From contig NZ_JAGINW010000001.1 of assembly GCF_017876405.1 (NCBI RefSeq), positions 5,841,203-5,905,202 on the forward strand: 64,000 nucleotides of DNA, given 5' to 3'. The DNA comes from Kibdelosporangium banguiense. Its GTDB lineage: Bacteria; Actinomycetota; Actinomycetes; Mycobacteriales; Pseudonocardiaceae. The notes under the pieces are model-generated. The model was given only the letters and a program-made list of their open reading frames with translations. It had not been told where the DNA came from and made no database searches. A program made the translations under genes and the position numbers. Of the stretch, positions 1 to 7,995 are shown piece after piece; the first letter of the stretch is position 1; every line of letters starts with the position of its first letter.

Positions 1-1
1 G

Positions 2-913
2 GACACCGTGCTCGCCGACCCGCGGTGCATGCCCGGCGATTCACTGTCCGGTGAGGTACGCCTGCTCGGCGGCGACGGCGACGCTGAGATCGAGCACATC
101 GCATTGTCGCTGGTCACCAGGGTCGAGCGCGGCGACAGCGGCCAGGGCATGGTCGAGTTCCACCGGGTGGTCGTGGCCGGCCCGACCAGGCTGGCGGCCA
201 AGCAGGAGCGCACGATCCCGTTCACCATCCCGGTGCCCTGGGAGGTCCCGGTGACCGAGGTCGGCGGCCAGCGCCTGCCGCGGATGGAGCTCGGCCTGCG
301 TACCGAGGTGTCGATCGCCAAGGCGGTGGACAAGGGCGACCTCGACCCGGTCTACGTCGTGCCGCTGGAGTCGCAGGACGCGGTGCTGGAAGGCTTCGGG
401 CAGCTGGGTTTCCACTTCAAGTCCGCCGACCTGGAGGCCGGCCGGATCTACGGCATCCGCCAGGAGCTGCCGTTCTTCCAGGAGATCGAGTTCTACCCGC
501 CGTCGCAGTTCGCCGGCCGGATCAACGAGGTCGAGCTGACCATGGTCGCCGCGCCCGGCGGCCTGACGGTCGTGCTGGAGGCCGACAAGCGCAGCGGCAT
601 GTTCGGTGGCGGTGGCGGTGACTTCATCGGCCGCTTCGAGGCCTCACACCGTGAAGCCGTCGACATGGACTGGGCCCGGATCTTCGGCGAGTGGCTCGAC
701 AGCGTGGCCAGCCGACGCGGCAACATGATGCAGGGCTACGACGGACACCACGGCCACCACGGAGACGGATACCACGGCCACCACGGAGGCCACCGAGGCG
801 GAGGCATGGGCGGCATCGTCGCCGGTGCGGCAGCCGGTGTGCTCGGCGGCATGATGATCGGTGAGATGTTCGACGGCGGCGACGACGAGGGCGGCGGCGA
901 AGAAGAAGGCTGA
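2..913 (+). CDS. Spo0M (SpoOM) family protein, 5' truncated by window edge
   Basis: Arrestin-like sporulation-control protein family. The reading frame is open from base 2 (D-T-V-L-A-D-P), matching the usual VDTVL stretch near the Spo0M N-terminus, so roughly 15-20 residues lie upstream of the window and the GTG at 8 is not the true start. The beta-rich SpoOM domain fills about 250 residues (PFTIPVPWEVPVT, ELPFFQEIEFYPP). The tail is unusual: a His/Gly-rich stretch of HHGHHG repeats (nt 735-810), a glycine-rich hydrophobic segment and an acidic end. The His-rich stretch looks able to bind metal and the Gly-rich segment may touch membrane; both are inference. Family known for Spo0M in Bacillus; role in actinomycetes is unclear. 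Confidence 0.85.
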   Translation, partial: DTVLADPRCMPGDSLSGEVRLLGGDGDAEIEHIALSLVTRVERGDSGQGMVEFHRVVVAGPTRLAAKQERTIPFTIPVPWEVPVTEVGGQRLPRMELGLRTEVSIAKAVDKGDLDPVYVVPLESQDAVLEGFGQLGFHFKSADLEAGRIYGIRQELPFFQEIEFYPPSQFAGRINEVELTMVAAPGGLTVVLEADKRSGMFGGGGGDFIGRFEASHREAVDMDWARIFGEWLDSVASRRGNMMQGYDGHHGHHGDGYHGHHGGHRGGGMGGIVAGAAAGVLGGMMIGEMFDGGDDEGGGEEEG

Positions 914-926
914 TGTTCTGACAGGG

Positions 927-952
927 CCGCGGGTCGCCGGTGCGGCCCGCGG
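927..952. terminator. short GC-rich hairpin between convergent genes
   Basis: A 7-bp perfect inverted repeat (CCGCGGG / CCCGCGG) with a 12-nt loop lies between the stop of the Spo0M-like gene and the stop of the DinB-like gene. There is no T-run, which is common for actinomycete terminators. Position supports a bidirectional terminator; strength unknown. Confidence 0.45.
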
Positions 953-958
953 ACCCGG

Positions 959-1459
959 CTATCGGGCTGCGCGAAGCAGACGGAGCTGGCCGAGTTCGGC
1001 CGAGTTCTTCATCAGTTCGGCGTTTACCCAGGCCACCATGTGCGCGACCGTCATCGACGGGTCGTTCTGCCAGGGGAATGGGGCGGGTGCGTCGAGATCC
1101 AGGGTGTCCAGGACGGCGAGCCACTCGGAGCGTAACTCGCGCAACCATTCCACGCCGCCGTCGGCCGGCCAGGTGATCTCCGTGCGGTCACGGGGTGTGC
1201 GGCCCTGCGCGTGATCCAGCGTCACTGACCACCACCAGCCGATATGCCAGGTCATCCATGCGATCGTCGGCACTGGGATCGGTGACAGCTCGGACTCGTC
1301 CCAGTCCGGCAGCCAACGCCCGTCGGCATCCTGACGGACGTTCCAGGACTGTGTAGCGGCCTCCCAGCGGAAGTCGTCCTCTCGCAGTTCCGCGAGATGC
1401 AGTTCCAGCAGCGACCAGGTCAGTTCGAACTGCCAGCGCAGCAGATCCAGGCGGGACAT
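959..1459 (-). CDS. DinB-like family protein
   Basis: 166-aa four-helix-bundle protein of the DinB/YfiT superfamily, usually metal-binding and often linked to mycothiol- or bacillithiol-dependent transferases. Visible signs are the N-terminal MSRLDLLRWQFELTWSLLE helix, the HIGWWW segment in the middle and the MTVAHMVAWVNAEL helix near the end. The His residues in HIGWW and VAHMV are candidate ligands. Start chosen at ATG 1459 because the sequence before it does not resemble the family. It is transcribed divergently from the next gene. Substrate unknown. Confidence 0.72.
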   Translation of the reverse strand: MSRLDLLRWQFELTWSLLELHLAELREDDFRWEAATQSWNVRQDADGRWLPDWDESELSPIPVPTIAWMTWHIGWWWSVTLDHAQGRTPRDRTEITWPADGGVEWLRELRSEWLAVLDTLDLDAPAPFPWQNDPSMTVAHMVAWVNAELMKNSAELGQLRLLRAAR

Positions 1460-1750
1460 CTGTCGATCATGGCACAGGTGTCGAGCGGTTTTCCCCGTGT
1501 CCGGTGTGGACGGATAGTTCATTCTTTCGGTGAATGGACCGGTTTCCGGTCCTGCTGCCACGATCTGGCAGGTGTACTTGTTTCTCGCCGCGACCGGCCC
1601 CCACGGCCGGGACAGCTGTCGGTGACTGAACGATGTCCACTGTCGCATGTTGGGGGTCTTCGTTTGGACAGCGGCCGGTAGGGGAAAATTGGACCTCAGT
1701 GGACAACGACGTCCTGGCCGGCAAGCGGCCATAAGGGGAGAGTGACAGGG
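1460..1750. other. 290-nt divergent intergenic region
   Basis: No gene seen. It separates the DinB-like gene (minus) from the small plus-strand gene at 1751 and must hold both promoters. A ribosome-binding AAGGGGAG lies at its right end (about 1732-1739). I could not assign a convincing -35/-10 pair. Confidence 0.5.
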
Positions 1751-2092
1751 ATGGTTAGTCACAACGCGGTCATGCCATCGGTCTCGCTGACGCCCGGCCT
1801 GCGGCTGAGGACTGAGGTCGGCGTGGCCCTGCATGAACTGGAGCAGGGCGGCGAGGCTGTTTTGCACGTCGTACGCGACAACTTGCGTGGTGCGCTCGCG
1901 TACACCGCAGCGATCGGTGAGACCAGCATGGTCGCCCGTGGCGCCGAGGCCGTACGGCTGGCGGCCGGGCGGCTGGAGGCGGGCCTGGTGGGCCCGGCCT
2001 GTGTCGCGTTGACCGAGGCTCTGAGCTGCCTCAGTCCGGCGCTGCCGCCTGTTCCGAGGGAGCCGGCGTTCGGCCGTTCGGTCGTCGGGTGA
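1751..2092 (+). CDS. hypothetical protein, 113 aa
   Basis: I do not recognise this family. The predicted protein is mostly helical and alanine/leucine/valine-rich, without cysteine clusters, signal peptide or transmembrane segment. ATG 1751 is preferred to the in-frame GTG 1742 because the AAGGGGAG ribosome-binding site ends at about 1739, too near the GTG and about 11 nt from the ATG. Codon bias is typical of the genome (G/C-rich third positions), which supports real coding. A strong hairpin follows the stop. Confidence 0.55.
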   Translation: MVSHNAVMPSVSLTPGLRLRTEVGVALHELEQGGEAVLHVVRDNLRGALAYTAAIGETSMVARGAEAVRLAAGRLEAGLVGPACVALTEALSCLSPALPPVPREPAFGRSVVG

Positions 2093-2097
2093 TGGTC

Positions 2098-2135
2098 GCT
2101 GGTGCCCGGGCCGGTAGGGCGACCCGGGCACCAGC
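2098..2135. terminator. 13-bp stem terminator
   Basis: Perfect 13-bp inverted repeat (2098-2110 with 2123-2135) and a 12-nt loop directly after the stop at 2092. It lies between convergent ends, so it may serve both strands. Confidence 0.65.
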
Positions 2136-2138
2136 TGC

Positions 2139-2618
2139 TCAGGGGGCGATCCCGACGCCGGGGATGTCGCTGAGATTGCGCTGCTGCAACGCAGTGCGAT
2201 CCTCCGGTTTGGACTCGACGCCGGTGCATTCCTGTAGCCGGGCCCGCAGGCCGGTGCCGGTCATGGTCGAGTCCTTGCGCAGGCCCATCCACAGTGGATA
2301 CTGCGGTTCGCTCGGCCTCGGGTGATTCCCGCAGTAGTACTGGTAGATCACACGCAGGTCGACCCGGTAGTTGTAGCCGCGCGATCCGCCTGCCAGCACA
2401 CCGTTGGTCAGCAGGACACCGTCGTACCGGTACTTCTCGGCCGCCTTCGAAGCGATGTTGCCGCCCCAGGACTGGCCGTGCAGGAACGTCACCTTCGGTT
2501 TGCCGAACGTCTTGGTGAAGTGGCGACGCAGGTTCTCGGTGTCCTCGATGGCCATCTGCGTGCCGAAACCGCCACGACGGTAGGACGAACCCGCCCAGGC
2601 GTAGCCCTCGCGGACCAT
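2139..2618 (-). pseudogene. internal fragment of a secreted-type alpha/beta hydrolase
   Basis: The 159-residue frame holds the core of an alpha/beta hydrolase: YAWAGSSYRRGGF, then the nucleophile elbow GQSWGG, then VYQYYCGNHPRPSEPQYPLW. The signal peptide and N-terminal strands that should precede it are absent: the frame runs back into the YccF gene stop 20 nt upstream. The part after RNLSDI, which should carry the acid and histidine of the triad, is missing. Both ends are therefore lost and the fragment is unlikely to be active. The family is recognised from its core motifs only. Confidence 0.65.
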
Positions 2619-2637
2619 TGAGTTCGCGGCGCGGGTA

Positions 2638-3012
2638 CTACTGCGTCGGCACGATCCGCGACCCGAGCGGGACCAGCGAGATCGGGATCATCTTGAAGTT
2701 GGCCACGCCCAGCGGGATGCCGATGATGGTGATGCAGAGCAGGAACCCGGTGACGACGTGGCCGATGGCCAGCCACCAGCCGGCGAAGATGATCCAGATG
2801 ACGTTGCCGATCACCGAGGCGGCGCCGGCCTCGCGGCGCGGCTCGATGGTCCGGCCGAACGGCCAGAGCGCGTAGTTGGCGATCCGGAACGAGGCCAGGC
2901 CGAACGGGATCGTGATGATCAGGACACAGCAGATGATCCCGGCCAGCAGGTAGCCGAGGGACATCCAGAACCCGCAGAGCACGAGCCAGATCACGTTCAG
3001 CACAGTTCGCAT
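2638..3012 (-). CDS. YccF domain inner-membrane protein
   Basis: 124-aa membrane protein with two tandem YccF repeats, each a pair of hydrophobic helices (VLNVIWLVLCGFWMSLGYLL, then VIGNVIWIIFAGWWLAIGHV) followed by IPFGLASFRIANY and IPLGVANFKMI motifs. Function of the family is unknown. Start at ATG 3012 (MRTVLNVIW) matches family length; the upstream in-frame extension is basic and unrelated. Its 3' end sits 20 nt before the broken hydrolase fragment, which may once have been a separate downstream gene. Confidence 0.85.
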   Translation of the reverse strand: MRTVLNVIWLVLCGFWMSLGYLLAGIICCVLIITIPFGLASFRIANYALWPFGRTIEPRREAGAASVIGNVIWIIFAGWWLAIGHVVTGFLLCITIIGIPLGVANFKMIPISLVPLGSRIVPTQ

Positions 3013-3127
3013 GGGGCCAGTGTGGCAGAGACCCGGGCGCCGTCGTCGCCGAACTGTGATCACGGGCAACCGGTCGGCTACCCAATTGGGCACCTTTTGA
3101 CATCAGCCGCTCCGGCAGGGCTGCGCC

Positions 3128-6100
3128 ATGGTCACGACCTGCGGCAGACTCGCGGATGTGGACACATTCGTCGGACGACTGGACGAGCTCTCGATGCTCG
3201 CCGGTATCCGGGCCCGTGCCCTGGAAGGCCGACGGCAGGCGGTGGTGCTGACCGGTGAGGCCGGTGTCGGCAAGACCTGGCTGTGTGAGCGGACCTCGGT
3301 ACTGGCCGAACGCGAGGGCTTCGAAGTCGTGCGCGGCCGGTGCTGGCCGCACGGTGGCGCACCTGCGCTGTGGCCGTGGCCCGCACTGCTGCCCGCGTTG
3401 ACGGGGGAGGAGGGTGCGCGGCTGCTCGCGTCGGACGCAGGCGGTGACGTCGTCGGAGCGGAACGGTTCGCACGGTTCGCCGCGGTCGCTGATCTGCTGA
3501 TGACAAGCAGGCGGAACATCCCGACGATGATCGTGATCGACGACGTGCACTACGCGGACGCGAGCACCTTGCTGCTGACACGCTTCCTCGTGCACGCGCT
3601 GGACCGGTTGCCGTTGGTGCTGCTGCTCGCGACACGGCCAGGCGTAGGCGCAGACGAGTTGCTGACCGAGCTGCAACGTGACGCGACGACGGTGACGTTG
3701 AGGCCGTTCGGCCTCGAGGATTCGGCAGCCCTGTTGTCAGCGCACGGCTTGCGTGACGCTGACGATGAGACGGTCAAAGTGTTGCTGGACATGACCGGCG
3801 GCAACCCGTTGCACCTCGCGCAGGCAGCAAGAACCGGAACAAGCCATGTCACCGCCGAGAACGCGATCGCCGGCGCGATCGGCCGTCTCGACCCGCGCGT
3901 GCAACGCATTCTGGCGTTCGCCGCGCTGCTCGGTGTGGACGGTACGGCCGGGGAAGTCGCTGCGCTCGTGGGCACCACGCAGGCGGCTGTGGTGCAGGCA
4001 CTGACCAGTTCCGGATTGCTGCAGCAGGGCCACGACGGCCTGCGGTTCCACGACCTGGTGCGAGAAGCCGCGCTCGCCGTGTTCGACCACGCTGAGTGGC
4101 TCGACGCGCACGCTGCCGCAGCGAAGCTGCTGGCCGGGAGCACTGAGCGGGTGGCCCACCATGCATTCGCGGCGGCGCATCGCTCCCCGGCTGACGCGGA
4201 GTTCGCCATCACGGCATGCCGTAAGGCGGCTGCGTCACTACGGCGTGGTTACGCCTACGAGCAGGCCGCCGAGTTGCTCGACCGTGCGGTTGACCTTTCC
4301 GAACACGTGCACACGATGGCGTCGCGTGCGGAGTTGCTCATCGAACGGGCCGACGCGGTCCTGGCTTGCGGGCGGCTGACGGACGCGCGGGCTGCGTACG
4401 AGGTGGGCGCTGAGGCGGCGGAACTGTCAGGCAACCCGGTTCTGCTGGCCAGGGCTGTGCTCGGCCTTGGTGGCGTATGGGTGCACCAGTACCGCAACGA
4501 CACCGTGCGCAAACGCGTACTCGCACAGCAACGGGCCGCGTTACGCGCGTTGCCTGAGGAAGAGCGCGGGCTGCGTTGTCTGCTGAAAGTACGGCTCGCC
4601 GCGGAGGCGTACTACGAGGGCGGTTCTGTACAGGACGTACTCGACGCCTTGGCGGAAACCCGCGCGTCCGGCGACGAGCACGCATTGGCCGAGGCGCTTT
4701 CGTTGACACACCACGCAATGCTGGCGCCCGAGCACGCGAGCAAGCGTATGGCCCTTGCCGAGGAGCAGATCGTCGCCGCCTCCGCGGCTGGTGACGGGAT
4801 GCTCGCGCTCGTCGGACTGCTGTGGCTGACGGCAGATCGGTATCTGCTGGGCGATCCGGGCGCCGAGCGTTCGCTGACCGAGCTCAGGCAGCAGTCGGCG
4901 GCATTGGGGGTCGCGACCACCAGGTACCTCGTGACCTGTATGGACGTGATGCACCTGATCCGTGCCGGACGGCTGGCCGACGCGGAGGACGCCGCGGCGG
5001 CGTGTCTGCAGGAAGGCGTCGATGTCGGTGACGCTGACGCACCCGGGTACTACGGAGGCCAGTTGCTGTCCATCCGGTGGTTCCAGGGCCGGGTCGGGGA
5101 GCTGGCCGAGCTGGTGACGAGCACCCTGGTCTCGACGAGCCTGGCCAAGCCCGAGTACGGCTTCCGGGCCAGCGCCGTGCTGATCCTCGCCCGCGACGGC
5201 CGGTTGACCGAGGCGCGTGCGGCATTGGCGCCGTTGCTCGACATCGGCCTGGCGAACCTGCAGAGCACAAGTTCCTGGCTGACCGCGATGGTCGGCCTGA
5301 TCGAAGCGGCGGCTGTGCTCGACGACCCCGGCCTCGCCGGCGAAGCCGCCGACCTCATCCGGCCGTTCGCCGGACTGCCGGTGATGCCGTCGCTCGCCAC
5401 AAGTTGTTTCGGCGCGGCATCGCGTGCGATCGGCTTGGCAGAGCTGACCTTGGGCAACACGAACGCGGCCGTGACATACCTCGAACAGGCGGTACGGGAC
5501 AACCTGCGGCTCGGGCACCGGCCGGCCAACGCGCTGAGCCGGGCCCAGCTGGCCGAGGCCCTGATCGCCCGGGGCCGTCCAGGCGACCTCATGCGGGCCA
5601 GGGAGTTGCTGGGCGAGGCGGCCGACGACGCCCGGAAGATGGACATGAGCCAGCGCGCGGACGAGTGGCAGGCCAAGGCCGCGGACCTGGACCCAGTGGA
5701 CGCGTCGATCGTGCTGCGCCGGGAGAGCAGCGGCTGGACAGTCCAGATAGGACAGAACCGGATCGGCCTGCCGGACATGGTCGGCCTGCACTACCTCAGC
5801 CTCCTGCTCGAGCAGCCGGGCCGCGACATCCCGGCATTCGACATGTCCAGCCACGCGATCCTCGAGGCAAGACAGGACCTGCAGGACGACCCAGCCGTCG
5901 CAGCGTTCCGCACCCGATTGCGCGCCCTCGACGAGGCAATCGGCGACGCAGACCGTAATGCGGACCTGGGCACAGCAGCGCGATTGCGGCTGGAGCGAGA
6001 GTCCGTGGCCGGCGAACTGGCCGGCGCGGTAGGGCGTTTCCCCGACTCACCCGAACGCGCGAGAACCTCAGTGCGTAAGGCCCTCAAACGCGCGATCGAC

Positions 6101-6226
6101 GCGATAGCGGACGCGGATCCACTCCTCGGCGAGGAGTTGCGCACGGGGGTCAGCACCGGGTATGTCTGTCGTTTCACGCCAGAGGACCCAGCATCCAGGC
6201 AGTGGCTGGTCGAACGTCCACAATAG
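3128..6226 (+). CDS. large AAA/STAND ATPase with TPR-like repeats and actinobacterial C-terminal domain
   Basis: 1032-aa cytoplasmic signalling ATPase. Walker A GEAGVGKT is at residues 43-50 and a Walker B TMIVIDDVHYAD near 135-145, as in LuxR/MalT-type and guanylate-cyclase-type AAA ATPases. A long alpha-solenoid of TPR-like helices fills roughly 330-860. There is no LuxR helix-turn-helix at the end; instead the last 170 residues (LHYLSLLLEQPGRDIPAFD, then a charged helical segment) match a C-terminal domain I know from many actinobacterial AAA-TPR proteins. GTG 3158 (VDTFVGR) is an alternative start and gives the more usual N-terminus. It ends 60 nt before the next gene, so the two may be co-transcribed; a sensor or regulator role is inferred. 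Confidence 0.75.
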   Translation: MVTTCGRLADVDTFVGRLDELSMLAGIRARALEGRRQAVVLTGEAGVGKTWLCERTSVLAEREGFEVVRGRCWPHGGAPALWPWPALLPALTGEEGARLLASDAGGDVVGAERFARFAAVADLLMTSRRNIPTMIVIDDVHYADASTLLLTRFLVHALDRLPLVLLLATRPGVGADELLTELQRDATTVTLRPFGLEDSAALLSAHGLRDADDETVKVLLDMTGGNPLHLAQAARTGTSHVTAENAIAGAIGRLDPRVQRILAFAALLGVDGTAGEVAALVGTTQAAVVQALTSSGLLQQGHDGLRFHDLVREAALAVFDHAEWLDAHAAAAKLLAGSTERVAHHAFAAAHRSPADAEFAITACRKAAASLRRGYAYEQAAELLDRAVDLSEHVHTMASRAELLIERADAVLACGRLTDARAAYEVGAEAAELSGNPVLLARAVLGLGGVWVHQYRNDTVRKRVLAQQRAALRALPEEERGLRCLLKVRLAAEAYYEGGSVQDVLDALAETRASGDEHALAEALSLTHHAMLAPEHASKRMALAEEQIVAASAAGDGMLALVGLLWLTADRYLLGDPGAERSLTELRQQSAALGVATTRYLVTCMDVMHLIRAGRLADAEDAAAACLQEGVDVGDADAPGYYGGQLLSIRWFQGRVGELAELVTSTLVSTSLAKPEYGFRASAVLILARDGRLTEARAALAPLLDIGLANLQSTSSWLTAMVGLIEAAAVLDDPGLAGEAADLIRPFAGLPVMPSLATSCFGAASRAIGLAELTLGNTNAAVTYLEQAVRDNLRLGHRPANALSRAQLAEALIARGRPGDLMRARELLGEAADDARKMDMSQRADEWQAKAADLDPVDASIVLRRESSGWTVQIGQNRIGLPDMVGLHYLSLLLEQPGRDIPAFDMSSHAILEARQDLQDDPAVAAFRTRLRALDEAIGDADRNADLGTAARLRLERESVAGELAGAVGRFPDSPERARTSVRKALKRAIDAIADADPLLGEELRTGVSTGYVCRFTPEDPASRQWLVERPQ

Positions 6227-6285
6227 ATTGCAGTCCCCTGGCCACATGGGCGCCCGTTCAGAGCTTGTGGGCGAAGGACAGGGTT

Positions 6286-7923
6286 GTGATCGTTGCCCGT
6301 ATGCGGCGGGTCGAACAGCAGGCTGACCAGGAGACAGCGGGAACACCCGGACCGATGGTGACCGGCGGGCCACCCTCGGCCCTGCTCGCGGCGGGAAACC
6401 AGGCCATGACCCGGATGGCGGCGCAGCCCCAGGTCTTCGCCCAGCTCTGGAGCATCGGCTCCATGATCAATTCCGCGGTGGAAACAGCAGGCGACATAGT
6501 CCACGGCTTCACCGAGGACTCGCTGCGCGGCTCAGTAGGCACAAACGGCGACAACAACCCAGGCGACATAATCATCGTGATGCGCCTGCTCGCCGCAGCC
6601 GGATACATGGACGCGGACATGGCGGCCGCGATCACCCGTTTCCAAACCGAAGTGGTAAAGCTCCCCAAACCCGACGGCCGAATAGACCCCAAAGGCCGCA
6701 CAATCCGGGCTCTGGCCCAAGCCCGCCCCGCAGCCCCGGCGCCAGCCCCAACGCAGGCCCCAGCCACCCGTCCACCCGTCGCGGCCCCAACGATAGAACC
6801 CGGCGACGTCGAAAGCTGGCCCACAGTACTGCCCACAGCCAAGAGAAGCGCAAAAGAAGGCACGAACATAACCCTGAAAAAAGGTGAATCAGAAGTAACA
6901 ATCCCAGAGATGGAAACCCCCGACCTGACCCAGGAACAGAAGGAACTGGTAGACAAGATCCGGGCGAACCGCGGCGCGATAGCGGTAAACCCAAAACTCC
7001 GAATGACCACCTACAAAAAGGTCAACAAAGGAATGGTCTACGGAGACAGTCAGGGAAACGAAAATCTGACCCCAAGCTCCCTGCAAGGCGCGGCCCCGGA
7101 CAAAAAGACCCGCGCCCGCCAGATAGCCTTCAAAGAACTGGGAACAGAAGGAAAAGTCAACTCAATAAATACGTACGATGACCAGATCATCACGTGGGGA
7201 AAGGGATTCAGTGCCCGCAGCGGCTCCCTGAACGAGGTGTTCATGATCCTGTTCCGGGACCACCCAGAACTGAGAATGGAGCTGCTGCGCGCCGGAATCG
7301 ACTGCACCCGCAAGACCTGGTTCGTGGTGAACACCGACACAGGCATGATCGAGACCGGCGACAACGCCCTGAGGCTGATGCAGTTCGACGAAGAAATGCT
7401 GACGGCCCTGATCAACCTAGGCAGCGGCGAAGAACGTGAGCAGTATTCGATAGACGCCCAATGGGAAGCAATGGAAGCCCACGCGGCCAAGGTCCCCGAA
7501 TACGCCTACGACTGGTCGGAGTCGGCCATCGCCCTCTGCGCCCACCTGGCCCACTGGACCCCAGCCTTCGGCTGGGGTGTCAATCCAAAGACCTACTCAT
7601 CGACAAACGGAGACCTCGTAGAGATCGCCGGAACCTGGGCCAGACTCGCGGCCAAGATCCCCAAGTGGGCAGCAACCCTGGCGAACGGGGCAATAATCGG
7701 CCCAGGCGACATGATGAGCCCAGGCCACCGTCTCATGGGCTTCGCCGAAGGAGCAGGCGGCACAGCAGTAGCCGCAGCCGCCGACACAGTCACCGGAACC
7801 CGCGCAGAGATAGGCGAGGACTCCGCATACTCAGGACACGTCCTATTCCCATTCCCAGAAGACAAGAAAGATAAGGTCAAGAACAAAGACAAGTTCTACG
7901 ACATCGGGAGCGCTGGGTCCTAA
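6286..7923 (+). CDS. modular effector-like protein A: GN-x-A module, PG-binding-like domain, lysozyme-like C-terminus
   Basis: About 545 aa. Residues 29-145 form a module shared with the convergent gene at 7996-9459: LLAAGNQAMTRMAAQPQ, SLRGSVG, GDNNPGD, RLLAAAGYMDADMA and PDGRIDPKGRT. The AGNQAM motif resembles the AGN-x-A motif of actinobacterial DUF4157/eCIS-linked proteins, and the second half looks like a peptidoglycan-binding fold. A Pro/Ala linker follows. The C-terminal half has E-G-K...SINTYDDQIITWGKGFS near 285-305, a pattern seen in lysozyme/chitosanase-like hydrolases. No signal peptide. GTG 6286 is chosen because AAGGA sits 7 nt upstream; ATG 6301 is the alternative. A-rich wobble positions suggest acquired DNA. 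Enzyme class is inference. Confidence 0.6.
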   Translation: MIVARMRRVEQQADQETAGTPGPMVTGGPPSALLAAGNQAMTRMAAQPQVFAQLWSIGSMINSAVETAGDIVHGFTEDSLRGSVGTNGDNNPGDIIIVMRLLAAAGYMDADMAAAITRFQTEVVKLPKPDGRIDPKGRTIRALAQARPAAPAPAPTQAPATRPPVAAPTIEPGDVESWPTVLPTAKRSAKEGTNITLKKGESEVTIPEMETPDLTQEQKELVDKIRANRGAIAVNPKLRMTTYKKVNKGMVYGDSQGNENLTPSSLQGAAPDKKTRARQIAFKELGTEGKVNSINTYDDQIITWGKGFSARSGSLNEVFMILFRDHPELRMELLRAGIDCTRKTWFVVNTDTGMIETGDNALRLMQFDEEMLTALINLGSGEEREQYSIDAQWEAMEAHAAKVPEYAYDWSESAIALCAHLAHWTPAFGWGVNPKTYSSTNGDLVEIAGTWARLAAKIPKWAATLANGAIIGPGDMMSPGHRLMGFAEGAGGTAVAAAADTVTGTRAEIGEDSAYSGHVLFPFPEDKKDKVKNKDKFYDIGSAGS

Positions 7924-7995
7924 GTTTGTACGTCTTCACGGGATCCAGGACTCTGTTGGAGCGATGGCCAAACGGCAAAGCAAAATTCAAAGCTG

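Noticed and set aside
959-2131. Long 390-codon version of the DinB-like gene
   Set aside because: The extra N-terminal part is Arg/Gln-rich, unlike the family, and runs opposite the small gene at 1751-2092; the family-like protein starts at 1459.
4541-5854. 437-codon minus-strand frame inside the AAA-TPR gene
   Set aside because: Low-complexity shadow frame; the plus-strand protein has Walker motifs and TPR-like repeats throughout.
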